The notes under the pieces were generated by a model. That model saw only the letters and a program-made list of their open reading frames with translations, did no database searches and was not told the origin of the DNA. Position numbers and translations under genes: made by a program. From NCBI GenBank assembly GCA_020634235.1, contig JACKCB010000001.1:1488001-1552000 (forward strand): a stretch of DNA of 64,000 nucleotides, given 5' to 3'. This stretch comes from Ardenticatenaceae bacterium (GTDB taxonomy: Bacteria; Chloroflexota; Anaerolineae; Promineifilales; Promineifilaceae). Shown here one piece after another: positions 42,944 to 51,800 of the stretch; within the stretch, counting starts at the first letter, position 1; each line of letters starts with the position of its first letter.

Positions 42944-43603
42944 ATGTATGAGGGTAATACTGTGACCGCTCCTGTGCGCATTGTTATTGCTGATGATCAT
43001 CCCCTGATCCGTTCGGGTATGAAGTCCATAGTGATTAGTGAGCCGGATATGATTCTGGTGGGGGAAGCAAACAACGGAGATGATGTCAGGCAACTGTGCG
43101 AGGAGTTGAAGCCGGACGTCTTGTCGCTGGATTTGAATATGCCCGGTCCGCCGGCTGTTAGCCTGGTGCGCGAGGTGCGCCGCCTGTCGCCTAAGACCAA
43201 AATCCTGATCGTGACCGCATTTTACGATGCTACTTCGGTGCGTGAGCTGATCTCGGCCGGGGCTTCGGGCATGCTGCTGAAGGATGAGACTTCGGGCAAG
43301 TTTGTGCTGGCGGTGCGTACTGTGGCCCAGGGAGGTTATTGGTTTAGCCCGCTGGCAGTGAAGGGGCTGATTGAGTCGCCGGCGGACACGGCCCGGTCGT
43401 CTAACCGCAAACTCACCGGCCGGGAGCGGGAAATCCTGATCCTGGTGACACAGGGGATGAGCAACGAGCAGATTGCCGAGAAGCTGGAGCTTTCCTCGCA
43501 GACGGTGCGCAACTATATCAGCCGCATCTACAGCAAACTGGGTGTCCGTTCGCGCACGGAGGCGGTGACCTGGGCCAGGGAGCAGGGACTGCGCAGTTCC
43601 TAG
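42944..43603 (+). CDS. NarL/LuxR-family response regulator
   Basis: Two-component transcription factor, 219 residues. The receiver has the acidic pair IADDHPLIRSGM, the phosphorylated Asp in VLSLDLNMPGPP, the Thr in ILIVTAF and the Lys in MLLKDET. The LuxR-type helix-turn-helix is complete (LTGREREILILVTQGMSNEQIAEKLELSSQTVRNYISRIYSKLGV). GTG 42962, with GAGGGTAATACT just upstream, is an equally good start. It is likely paired with the GAF histidine kinase upstream. Confidence 0.94.
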   Translation: MYEGNTVTAPVRIVIADDHPLIRSGMKSIVISEPDMILVGEANNGDDVRQLCEELKPDVLSLDLNMPGPPAVSLVREVRRLSPKTKILIVTAFYDATSVRELISAGASGMLLKDETSGKFVLAVRTVAQGGYWFSPLAVKGLIESPADTARSSNRKLTGREREILILVTQGMSNEQIAEKLELSSQTVRNYISRIYSKLGVRSRTEAVTWAREQGLRSS

Positions 43604-43636
43604 CGGGGGTGATGAACCCGGCCGGGCACATCCACC

Positions 43637-45853
43637 ATGCAACTGTTTGAGCAGGGCCGCCGCCAGCAGATTCAGCAGGAATCACCGCTGGCCAACCGGA
43701 TGCGCCCGCGCACGCTGGAGGAGTTTGTGGGGCAGGCGCACATTGTAGGCCCCGGCCGGTTGCTGCGCCGCGCCATCCAGGCTGATCAGCTCTCCTCGCT
43801 CATTTTTTATGGCCCGCCCGGCACCGGCAAGACCACCCTGGCCATGGTCATTGCCAACAGCACCCGCAGCCACTTCATCACCATCAACGCCGTGCTAGCT
43901 GGCGTTAAAGAGATTCGCGAAGCCATTGCCGAGGCGCAGGAGCGGCGCAATCTGTATAACCAGCGGACCACGCTGTTTGTAGACGAGGTTCACCGCTGGA
44001 ACAAGGCCCAGCAAGACGCGCTGCTGCCGCACGTGGAAAATGGCACCATCATCCTCATCGGAGCCACGACCGAGAATCCTTACTTTGAAGTGAATAAGGC
44101 GCTGGTCAGCCGCAGCCGCATCTTCCAACTGCGCTCGCTGACGGCGGACGATTTGCGCCAGGTGGCGCGGCAGGCGTTGAGCGACCCGGAGCGCGGCTAT
44201 GGCCGGCTGAAGGTGCATCTGACCCCGGAGGCGTTGGACCATCTGGTGGATGTGGCCAATGGGGATGCGCGCGGCGTGTTGAATGCCCTGGAGCTGGCGG
44301 TGGAGACCACGCCGCCCGATGCTGCTGGCCACATTCACATTGACCTGGCCGTGGCTGAGGAATCGATCCAGCGGCGGGCGGTGCTATATGATAAGGATGG
44401 CGATGCCCACTACGACACCATCTCCGCCTTTATCAAGAGCTTGCGCGGTTCTGACCCGGACGCGGCACTGTACTGGATGGCCAAGATGATTTATGCGGGC
44501 GAAGATCCGCGCTTTGTCTTCCGGCGCATGGCCATTCTGGCCGGCGAAGATGTGGGGCTGGCGGATCCGCAGGCGATGGGGGTGGTGATTAGCTGCTGGG
44601 AGGCCTTTGAGCGGATTGGGATGCCGGAGGGGCGCTTCCACCTGGCGCAGGCGGCACTGTACCTGGCTACCTGTCCGAAGTCGAATTCGACGCTGGCCTT
44701 TTTTGACGCGCTGGCGGCGGTGGAGAAGGAGCGGGAGGCGGAGGTGCCTAATCATTTGCGCGACGCCAACCGGGATAAGGAAGGTTTTGGGCATGGGCAG
44801 GGATATTTGTACCCGCATGCTTACCGGGACCATTGGGTGGCGCAGCAGTATTTGCCGGCGGCTTTGCAGGGTAAGCTGTTCTACGAGCCGGGCGATCAGG
44901 GGTATGAGCGGCAGATTCAGACGGAGGTGGGGCGGCGGCGTGAGGCGCAGTTGGCGGCGATGGTGGAGGGAGAGGCTGTGGCGGTGCCGGAGGTGCTGGT
45001 CAGTGGTCCGGTGGACCGGGCGCGGGAGGCGTGGCTGCAGCGGACGTTGTCTGGCTCCGGCCGGGCGCTGGCCCAGGTGCGCGAACGGCTGTTTGCGCTG
45101 GCGCAAATCCAGCGCCACCATCTGGTGCTGGACCTGACGGCGGGCAGTGGGCTGTTTACCTGGGAGGCGGTGCGCCAGGCCCCGGAGGGTGGGGTGTGGG
45201 CGCTGGCGGCGGACCAGGTGACGGGGGAGGCGCTGCGCCAGCAGGCGGAGCGGTTGGCGGATTTGACCCGGCCGGTGATTTTGGTGGGGCAGGTGGCGGA
45301 GTTGGGCTATCTGTTGGGGCTGCGCGGTGAGGCGGCGGTGCGCTTTGATCGTATTGTGGCGCGTAATTTGCTGACTGGCGGTGAGGATTGGGCGGCGCTG
45401 TTGGCGGAGGTGGCGCGGTGGCTGCTCCCGGCCGGGCTGTTTTGCCTGGCGCAGGTGGTGCCGCGGCGGGGGCAGCGGCTGTATGAGTTGGTGGATTGGT
45501 CGGGGGTCCCGGCCGGGGTGGTGGCGAAGGTGCGGGCGGGCGAGGAGAGCATTTACGAGGATGCGGCGGATCCGTTGGTGAATTGGGATGTGGCAGCGGT
45601 GGAGGGGGTGTTGGTCCCGGCCGGGATGGTAAACGCGCAGGTGACGGTGGCCCGGCAAACGGAGCAGCGGCGCATTACGGCGGCGCAGTTGGATCGCTGG
45701 TTTGGCGAGCAGGGGGAGGGGAGTTATGGGCGGCGGTTGGGGCTGCGGCCGGCGGAAGTGGTCCGCGTAGCGGCGCTGTACCGGCAGCAGTTACAGGAGC
45801 AGACGGTGCCGTGGCAAACGACGATGCTGTATGTGGTGGCAGGGCGGGGGTAA
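43637..45853 (+). CDS. rarA: RarA/MgsA AAA+ ATPase fused to a methyltransferase-like domain
   Basis: 738 residues. Residues about 1-430 are replication-associated recombination protein RarA: Walker A YGPPGTGKTTLAM, Walker B LFVDEVHRWNKAQQDALL, sensor motif GATTENPYFEVN, arginine finger SRSRIF, and the C-terminal tetramerisation region (LYLATCPKSNSTLAFFDAL, PNHLRDANRDKEG). Residues about 470-738 are an added Rossmann methyltransferase-like domain with motif I VLDLTAGSGLFTWEA and RIVARNLLTGGEDW. Bacterial RarA is normally about 440 residues. Similar long RarA proteins are known in cyanobacteria and related phyla. The target of the second domain is unknown. Confidence 0.92.
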   Translation: MQLFEQGRRQQIQQESPLANRMRPRTLEEFVGQAHIVGPGRLLRRAIQADQLSSLIFYGPPGTGKTTLAMVIANSTRSHFITINAVLAGVKEIREAIAEAQERRNLYNQRTTLFVDEVHRWNKAQQDALLPHVENGTIILIGATTENPYFEVNKALVSRSRIFQLRSLTADDLRQVARQALSDPERGYGRLKVHLTPEALDHLVDVANGDARGVLNALELAVETTPPDAAGHIHIDLAVAEESIQRRAVLYDKDGDAHYDTISAFIKSLRGSDPDAALYWMAKMIYAGEDPRFVFRRMAILAGEDVGLADPQAMGVVISCWEAFERIGMPEGRFHLAQAALYLATCPKSNSTLAFFDALAAVEKEREAEVPNHLRDANRDKEGFGHGQGYLYPHAYRDHWVAQQYLPAALQGKLFYEPGDQGYERQIQTEVGRRREAQLAAMVEGEAVAVPEVLVSGPVDRAREAWLQRTLSGSGRALAQVRERLFALAQIQRHHLVLDLTAGSGLFTWEAVRQAPEGGVWALAADQVTGEALRQQAERLADLTRPVILVGQVAELGYLLGLRGEAAVRFDRIVARNLLTGGEDWAALLAEVARWLLPAGLFCLAQVVPRRGQRLYELVDWSGVPAGVVAKVRAGEESIYEDAADPLVNWDVAAVEGVLVPAGMVNAQVTVARQTEQRRITAAQLDRWFGEQGEGSYGRRLGLRPAEVVRVAALYRQQLQEQTVPWQTTMLYVVAGRG

Positions 45854-45917
45854 AGAAGAGGACGTGACGGGGAGGTCCGCGTCACGTCTGGCAGGGTGTG
45901 GGGGTGTTGTTTCCACA

Positions 45918-46766
45918 TTAGTTCATGTAAGGTCCACCGTTGGCGTGGGGGGCTGCGCTGTGGCCGTTGGTTGCATGGCCATTGCCGTTGGTGTAGGGGT
46001 AGGGCAGCATGGCGTCGGTGATGTTCAGGACGGTGATGGTTTTTTCGGCGACGACGGCTGGGCGGGGCGCCGGGTAATGGCCGTTGACTGGTGCCGGTTG
46101 TGGCGGGCTGGGCTGCCGGGCCTGGCGGGTGAGTTCTTCTTGCCGGCGGGCCTGGGCGATGCGCCATTGGCGGAAGGCGGGGTCGGCGTAGGGGTCGGGG
46201 GTGGAGGGGGTGGGGGGAGAACCCGGCCGGGGTTGCGGGCTGGCCAGCACCGCCGCTTGTGTAGCCGGCTGTTTCGTGGGCACTGGCAGCCAGGCGATCA
46301 GCCGGGAAAAGAGCTGGATGAGAACAACAGAAGTCGTGATAGTCAGGCCAACGCCGGCGAACATGGCCAGCAAGAGGCGTGTGTAAGCCCATTTTTCGGC
46401 AAACCATACTTGCAGTTCATGCTGCTGGACCTGAAAGCGCTGCTCTTCTTGGAGAGCTGCCTGGGTAGCTGCCGTTTCAGTGGCGACACGGTTAAGAGCA
46501 GCCTGGGCCTCGGCCACGGCTTGTTGCCGAGCCGCGTCCGCTTCGGCAATGGCCAACTGGGCCTCAGCTTCACGCTCGGCCGCCAGGTATTGCAGTTCCA
46601 TCTGGCGTTGCTGGGTTTCGAGCGCCGTATTGGCGTCTTTTGCCCTGGCATTTGCCTGGCTTTCGGGGAAATTGGCGAAACCAAACATAGCCAGAGCACC
46701 AATAACGGCGATTGCGATCACCAATGAAGTCAATCCTCTGAACATACCGCCTCCACCCGTCATCAT
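45918..46766 (-). CDS. Coiled-coil double-membrane-span protein, unknown function
   Basis: 282 residues from ATG 46766 (AAGGAGGATAAAATC upstream). One transmembrane helix at 11-32 (LTSLVIAIAVIGALAMFGFA), a long Ala/Glu/Gln-rich coiled coil at about 38-115, and a second transmembrane helix at about 128-155 (LLLAMFAGVGLTITTSVVLIQL). A Pro/Gln-rich tail ends in an Asn/Gly/His-rich segment. No family recognised. The topology puts the coiled coil on one side of the membrane between two anchors. Confidence 0.75.
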   Translation of the reverse strand: MMTGGGGMFRGLTSLVIAIAVIGALAMFGFANFPESQANARAKDANTALETQQRQMELQYLAAEREAEAQLAIAEADAARQQAVAEAQAALNRVATETAATQAALQEEQRFQVQQHELQVWFAEKWAYTRLLLAMFAGVGLTITTSVVLIQLFSRLIAWLPVPTKQPATQAAVLASPQPRPGSPPTPSTPDPYADPAFRQWRIAQARRQEELTRQARQPSPPQPAPVNGHYPAPRPAVVAEKTITVLNITDAMLPYPYTNGNGHATNGHSAAPHANGGPYMN

Positions 46767-46843
46767 GATTTTATCCTCCTTGCCCTTCTGCCAGCCAGAA
46801 GGGCAATGTCAGAACCGCGGGCTGCCTTGAGCGCTTTGATGGG

Positions 46844-47089
46844 CTAGTTGTGTAATAGCCTCTCAACGGCGATAACGTGCGCGCAGAAGAGAGGTTCGCA
46901 GTGGGCTGCATCACGCCGTTGATAGCTGGCACAGTCACACTGCCAGTGTTCGTCGGTGTGGGTTAAGGTGTGGATGCTGTGCCGGCCGGTAAACCGAACC
47001 CTGTCTTCGCTGACCTGCTGTAGACGGTCTGGTTCACTTGCGTAGTGAAAACCCTGGATACGTTCATCATACATCGTGCTGTAATACAT
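46844..47089 (-). CDS. Small SWIM zinc-finger protein
   Basis: 81 residues, ATG 47089 after GGAGGCAGGAG. It ends in a SWIM-type zinc-binding pattern CxC...CxH: CDC near residue 51, then FCAH about 18 residues later (HWQCDCASYQRRDAAHC, EPLFCAHVIAVERLL). SWIM fingers bind DNA or proteins. A stand-alone SWIM finger of this size suggests a small regulator or partner subunit. A perfect 14-bp palindrome lies 27 bp upstream. It is on the same strand as the radical SAM gene but separated from it by a terminator. Confidence 0.75.
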   Translation of the reverse strand: MYYSTMYDERIQGFHYASEPDRLQQVSEDRVRFTGRHSIHTLTHTDEHWQCDCASYQRRDAAHCEPLFCAHVIAVERLLHN

Positions 47090-47115
47090 CTCCTGCCTCC
47101 ATTCCTGATGTCCCG

Positions 47116-47129
47116 CACCACATGTGGTG
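47116..47129. promoter_or_regulatory. Perfect palindrome upstream of the SWIM-finger gene
   Basis: CACCACATGTGGTG, a 14-bp perfect palindrome, 27 bp upstream of the ATG. Its core CCACATGTGG also occurs inside a 20-bp palindrome at 51012-51031. Operator candidate. Confidence 0.4.
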
Positions 47130-47259
47130 TGGGTGCTGGTTGATTTGCTTGTTAATCTACCAATACTGTAGCGGCCATGGCTGACACCACAAATAGGCCA
47201 GGTTGGGTTCTGGCTAACGCAAGTCTATGAGATTGCAGTTTGGGGATGGGGTATTCCTG

Positions 47260-47298
47260 ACGCAAAACGAAAACGGGAAGGCAGTTTGCCTTCCCGTT
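47260..47298 (-). terminator. Rho-independent terminator of the NTPase/radical SAM cassette
   Basis: On the minus strand AACGGGAAGGCA pairs perfectly (12 bp) with TGCCTTCCCGTT over a 3-nt loop (47298-47272), followed by TTCGTTTTGCG. It begins 31 bp past the radical SAM stop, so it marks the end of the leftward cassette and separates it from the SWIM gene. Confidence 0.85.
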
Positions 47299-47328
47299 AG
47301 CTGACATGAACCTGCTGGCTGCCTGACA

Positions 47329-48819
47329 CTAGTGCCAGTAGCCGTGCACTTTCATTAGCCGCAGGCCTTCCAGGCGTAATGCGGCGGGGTAGAGCGTTTT
47401 GTAGATATGGCAGTTGGGGCTTTGCACATCCCAGCGACCGGTGGCGCGATAAGTTTCCAGAGGGCAACCGCCGGCACAACGGTAGCGGAATTCACAGGAT
47501 TGGCAGCCCAACTTACTATCGACGGCAGGGTTTTGAATGGCACCGTGAGAAATCAGGGGTAGGAGGTCGTTCGCAAGGGGCGGATTGTGTGGTTCGTCGA
47601 GGTACATCTGGCATTGGGCTACCCGGCCGGTGTGGCTGATAACCACATAGCTTTGGCCGACGCCACAAGTGTGAGCATGGGCCTCTGTCTGCACGCGATC
47701 TAACAGGCCATCCAGGAACGGGCGGGTGGGCAGGTTGGCTTCAATCACGGCATAGGCGGCCAACATACCATCGATCAGCGCCTGTTGTTCGAGCTGTAAT
47801 TCGGTGTGGGAGGCGGAGAGCAAGTTCTGGCGATAGAAATTGAAGCTGGTGGGCAAGTCCCGGTCAATCATGGCCCATCGAGCTACATCGGCGGCACCAT
47901 GGGCGTTGAGCGCGGTAACAGTCATGGTAACGTCCGGCCGGATACCGCGCGGCAGTAGGACCTGGTCAACGGTGTTCTGGACAAGGGCAAAGGTATCGGT
48001 GCCGGCGCGGTTTTTCAGGGGGCGGAGTTGATTGTGCAGTTCACCCACGCCGTCGATGGAGATCATCAATTTCATCTGGTTGGCAGCTAGCCAAGCGGCG
48101 TCCTCGGCTTGCAGATGAATGCCGTTGCTCAGCACAACTTCGCGGAGTTCCAGACCGGTCTGGTTGGCTTTTTCCAGGGCATAGTGGTGCAGGCTGCGCA
48201 CCAGGCGGAAGTGCAGGGTGGCTTCGCCACCAGCATATTTTAGCTTAACGCGCTTGAAGCCGTGCTCCTGGGCGCTGATAAAGAGGGCGTCGATAGCACC
48301 CCGGCCGGTGGCCAGGCTCATGCGGGCGGAGGATTTGCGGACGTAGCAGTAGGGGCAGTCTAGGGAACACGCGTTTGTTATGTGAAGCCAGGCGGTGAGG
48401 GTGTGGGGCTGGGTGGGCTGGGTGGGCTGGGGATGAGGGAGGTACCCGGCCGGGTAGATGAGCATCTGTTGGGCGAGGTCCTGGTCGATTTTTTCACTAA
48501 GAGGCTGGGGGGTTGAGAAGCTTAGCCAGCGCTGCCAAGCAGTATGGTTGAGGATGGAGGGCCCGGCCGGGGCGAAGGGACTGAAGGCGAGGTGGAACCC
48601 GGCCGGGAGCGTTATCGAGTGAATGTCCCTGGCTTGCGCAAACCGGCCGGGCTTATTGGTCTTGTAGGTTAGTGTCAGGCCATGATCAGGGCAGGCGCAA
48701 TCATTCTCACAGCTCGCAGGTTCTTTGAAAGTTAAAACAAACGCCTTGTCTGGACAAGCGCAATCATCATCTTGGCGATCCGGTAAGCCCGTGAATATGC
48801 AAGGCTGGTTACCCCTCAT
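47329..48819 (-). CDS. Radical SAM/SPASM maturase-like enzyme with CACPD repeats
   Basis: 496 residues from ATG 48819, chosen for the strong site AGGGAGGGTAAG; an ATG at 48843 overlaps the upstream stop. Residues about 1-60 carry two repeats, DDDCACPDKAFVLTFK and ENDCACPDHGLTLTYK. A segment (about 60-130) that could be a peptide-recognition or winged-helix module follows. The radical SAM core has CSLDCPYCYV (CxxxCxxC, near 155) and the GGEATLHF motif. The SPASM domain has a first cysteine (HTCGVGQSY), a second about 17 residues later, then C-x2-C-x5-C-x3-C (CQSCEFRYRCAGGC) and a final PNC. These are the two auxiliary 4Fe-4S clusters of peptide-modifying enzymes. It is coupled to the STAND ATPase gene. 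Confidence 0.88.
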   Translation of the reverse strand: MRGNQPCIFTGLPDRQDDDCACPDKAFVLTFKEPASCENDCACPDHGLTLTYKTNKPGRFAQARDIHSITLPAGFHLAFSPFAPAGPSILNHTAWQRWLSFSTPQPLSEKIDQDLAQQMLIYPAGYLPHPQPTQPTQPHTLTAWLHITNACSLDCPYCYVRKSSARMSLATGRGAIDALFISAQEHGFKRVKLKYAGGEATLHFRLVRSLHHYALEKANQTGLELREVVLSNGIHLQAEDAAWLAANQMKLMISIDGVGELHNQLRPLKNRAGTDTFALVQNTVDQVLLPRGIRPDVTMTVTALNAHGAADVARWAMIDRDLPTSFNFYRQNLLSASHTELQLEQQALIDGMLAAYAVIEANLPTRPFLDGLLDRVQTEAHAHTCGVGQSYVVISHTGRVAQCQMYLDEPHNPPLANDLLPLISHGAIQNPAVDSKLGCQSCEFRYRCAGGCPLETYRATGRWDVQSPNCHIYKTLYPAALRLEGLRLMKVHGYWH

Positions 48820-48839
48820 CTTACCCTCCCTTGTTGCGT

Positions 48840-51800
48840 TCATGAGGGCGTTCCAAAGAACTCATGCAAGTATGGCTGCAGCAGCGCCGTTCCTTTTAGT
48901 AGAGGATACTTGACCGCAAACCCCTGTGCTTCTTCTCGAAAGGCGACTAATTCCTGTTGATTGAAGCTTTTCAGCTTCTCGTACAGATTCTCTAGCAGCA
49001 GCGTAATGCTTGGGCTGCGTGGTGAGAAGAGCTCGGCATAACCTAAACCCAGCGCATAGGCTTCCGCGGCATCATGAAGCTTCTCTCTGGCAGTGTCATC
49101 TTCTGCAATGGCTCTGTGCCGTTTCTCGATATCTTCGTGCGATTTCCCAATCTCCCCCGCCCGGATAACAAACTGCTCCATTGCCACCTGTGCGCGCAAA
49201 GAGTGTAATTTACTGAGCTGGGTAAACCACCACACATCATCCATGTTGTCGGTATTTGGCAGACTGGTGGGCGTAATCCGGTATTCTTTTGGGACATTAC
49301 TGTCGACCTGGTTAGCAAGGTTGATAGCGGTATCCAGTTTGTTGAAATACAGGTGAGCGAACGCTTCATTGACCTGAGCATCCACAATGTACTGCATTAA
49401 GCCCTGCATATCTCGCGCCAGGGAAATCGCCCGGTCGAAATAGGCCAGAGACTCACGATAATAACCTTGTGACCAGGAGTCCGACAGTCTGCGCTTCACT
49501 GTTAAACGCAAGCGGTCTCGATTTAGACAACCCAGTTCGATAGTGATCTGAATTAGCCGAACTGGTTCCTTGAAGTTGGTGAAGATTGCCAGCGCTTCTT
49601 TCAGTTGGCTGTCGGCCGTGGAGTAGAGGTTGTCCGGGGTGGCGATGAGGGTTTGTCCGGTTTCGGCCTGGACGGCCAGATGGCGCAGTGATTCACCTAG
49701 CTGCCAGAGTGCTAGCCCTAGACCACGCTGCTGTCCAACCTGGCGGAAGTAGGCAATAGCTTTGGCTGCTAGCCGCCGTGCATCATCATGCCGGCCCAGG
49801 TCATCGTAGATGAGCGCCAGGGTATTGAAGGAAAATGCCAGCGGCACTTCTTCCGCAAGCTGGCGTCGTAGGTTTAGCCCATCCAGGCAAACTGGGGCGC
49901 TCTGCCGGCCTAGATCAGATAGGGCGCGAGACAGGTTGTTCAGCACAACTGCGCGATGGAAATCCATGCCCTTGTCACCACGTATCTTGTCTAGCGCGTT
50001 GCCGTAGGCGCTTACAGCCTGTCTTACTCTGCCTAGCAGGATTGCTCCGTAGCCAAATATATTGAAAGCATGAGAGGTAAGTCTGCGAACGCGAATCTCG
50101 GCCGGGTGAGCAGGCGTGTTACTGGCTTTGTCACGTGCAAAGCCAAGTTCTTCATGGCCGTCTTCCCGAGTCCTTGCTGTTTCGGCAACAGTGTGATTGA
50201 GGAGCAAGTGGAGTTGGTGCAGAGTATCATCCAATATTTGCAGTGCATCGGGGATGTCCTGTGCAGCCAATATCCTTGCATAACAGGTCCAGACCTGTCT
50301 TTCTCCAACGGCTAAAGTGTGATTCCAACTGCGAAAGACGTTGAGGTCGTCCTGAGTGTTTTGCGGGAGAGCTAGAACGGCATTTTCGACTTGCGCCGCA
50401 AAAGAAATGGCCCGTTCATACCTGCCGCGCAAGACGAATCGCTTCAACCACCGGGCTACATCTTCTTGTGCGGCTGTCCTCTGCATTACCTGAAGGCTGG
50501 TTTCACCGCGCTTACGTGCTGAATCCCTTGAGCGGAAGTCTACGAACCTCAACACGTTAGGGTCGTGGATAATGCGCCACATTTCCGCTTGGGTCCAGAA
50601 ATCAATCTCCACCTGATTCGTCTTTTTTGCTGAGTCTGCTCCTGTTTCTATGTACTCCTGGTTGAAGTTAAGTTCTGGATCCAACATCAGCGCATAAACG
50701 ATCCGTTCAACCTCAAATGTATCACTGGCTTGCTTGATGGCCAAACGGCGCTCAATCTCGACAAAGCCTAGTTCCTTGTAGCGAAACGATCGCGGGTCGT
50801 CTGGAATTAGTTGCAGTTCCAGTTGGCGTTCATCGGCCTCCATATACTTCTGCTTAAGGGTCACGAACCGGCGATGTTTGGAGTCGGCCCAGCTCTGCAG
50901 CCTGCTAAACAGCTCTGCACGATCTGCTTTTTCGTCCTTGTGATTCTGCTCGTAGCGTCTGCACTCAGCCTCACTAAAGTGGTCGACAATAGAACGCAGC
51001 TGTGGGGGCACTGGCGCCACATGTGGCGCCATGTGGTCGGCATAGATGCGATAAATCTCGTCCTGCAGCCCCAAGCGGAAGGTAAACGCTTCCTGTTCGC
51101 GCTCAGCTATCACGGGGGCGAAATCTGCCCAGGAGGAGCGCCGCTTTACCAAGTAAAGATCGACCATGCCCTTTAGGGTTTGGGCAATTAGCTTCAGCCG
51201 CTCCAGGTTGGGTTCCCAGTGATCCGGTGCCAGTTTGTCAGGATTGTCTAGCATGAAATGGATCTGTTCTGCGCTTAGACCCCGCGGGGTACGGACAAGC
51301 AGTTGCAGGATGCGACTTTCCAGGTCGGACGGTTGTCGAAATAGCAGATCGATGAACTTCTCTTCAATTCGCCATTGTATCTGGAGCAGTTCGGGTGTGA
51401 TGTTATTGGGGCTGTTAGTCTTGGCCTCAGCGGCTGCTCTGATGAAGGACCAGCGCAGCTCTGCGGGGATGGTGCGCTGGCTAACGATCAGCTGGGCGTA
51501 TAGGGCAAGTCTGACCGGAATGCCTCCAGTATAGAGCCAAAGCACCTTGTAGGCGTCGCCACTCTGAGTGGCGATTTTTCTGAACTGCTGGGCGATTTGC
51601 GCTCTGTGGCTGGTCACGGCTTGGTCCTGGTGCCCGTTTTGCCACTCTTCAGCCAGTTGGGCAAAATAGACACTCGTTTCCTCCTGGTTGAATGGCTGCA
51701 ATTGGAGATCTATCAATCGATATCTGGTAGTTCCCCCTCTGGCTTGCCGAATTGCGGATTGAATGTTCTGGAAAAACTGGCTCCCCTCTTCACCACGACC

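Noticed and set aside
44384..45658. 424-codon minus-strand open frame opposite the RarA fusion
   Set aside because: Arg/His/Gln-rich low-complexity shadow of a well-conserved gene.
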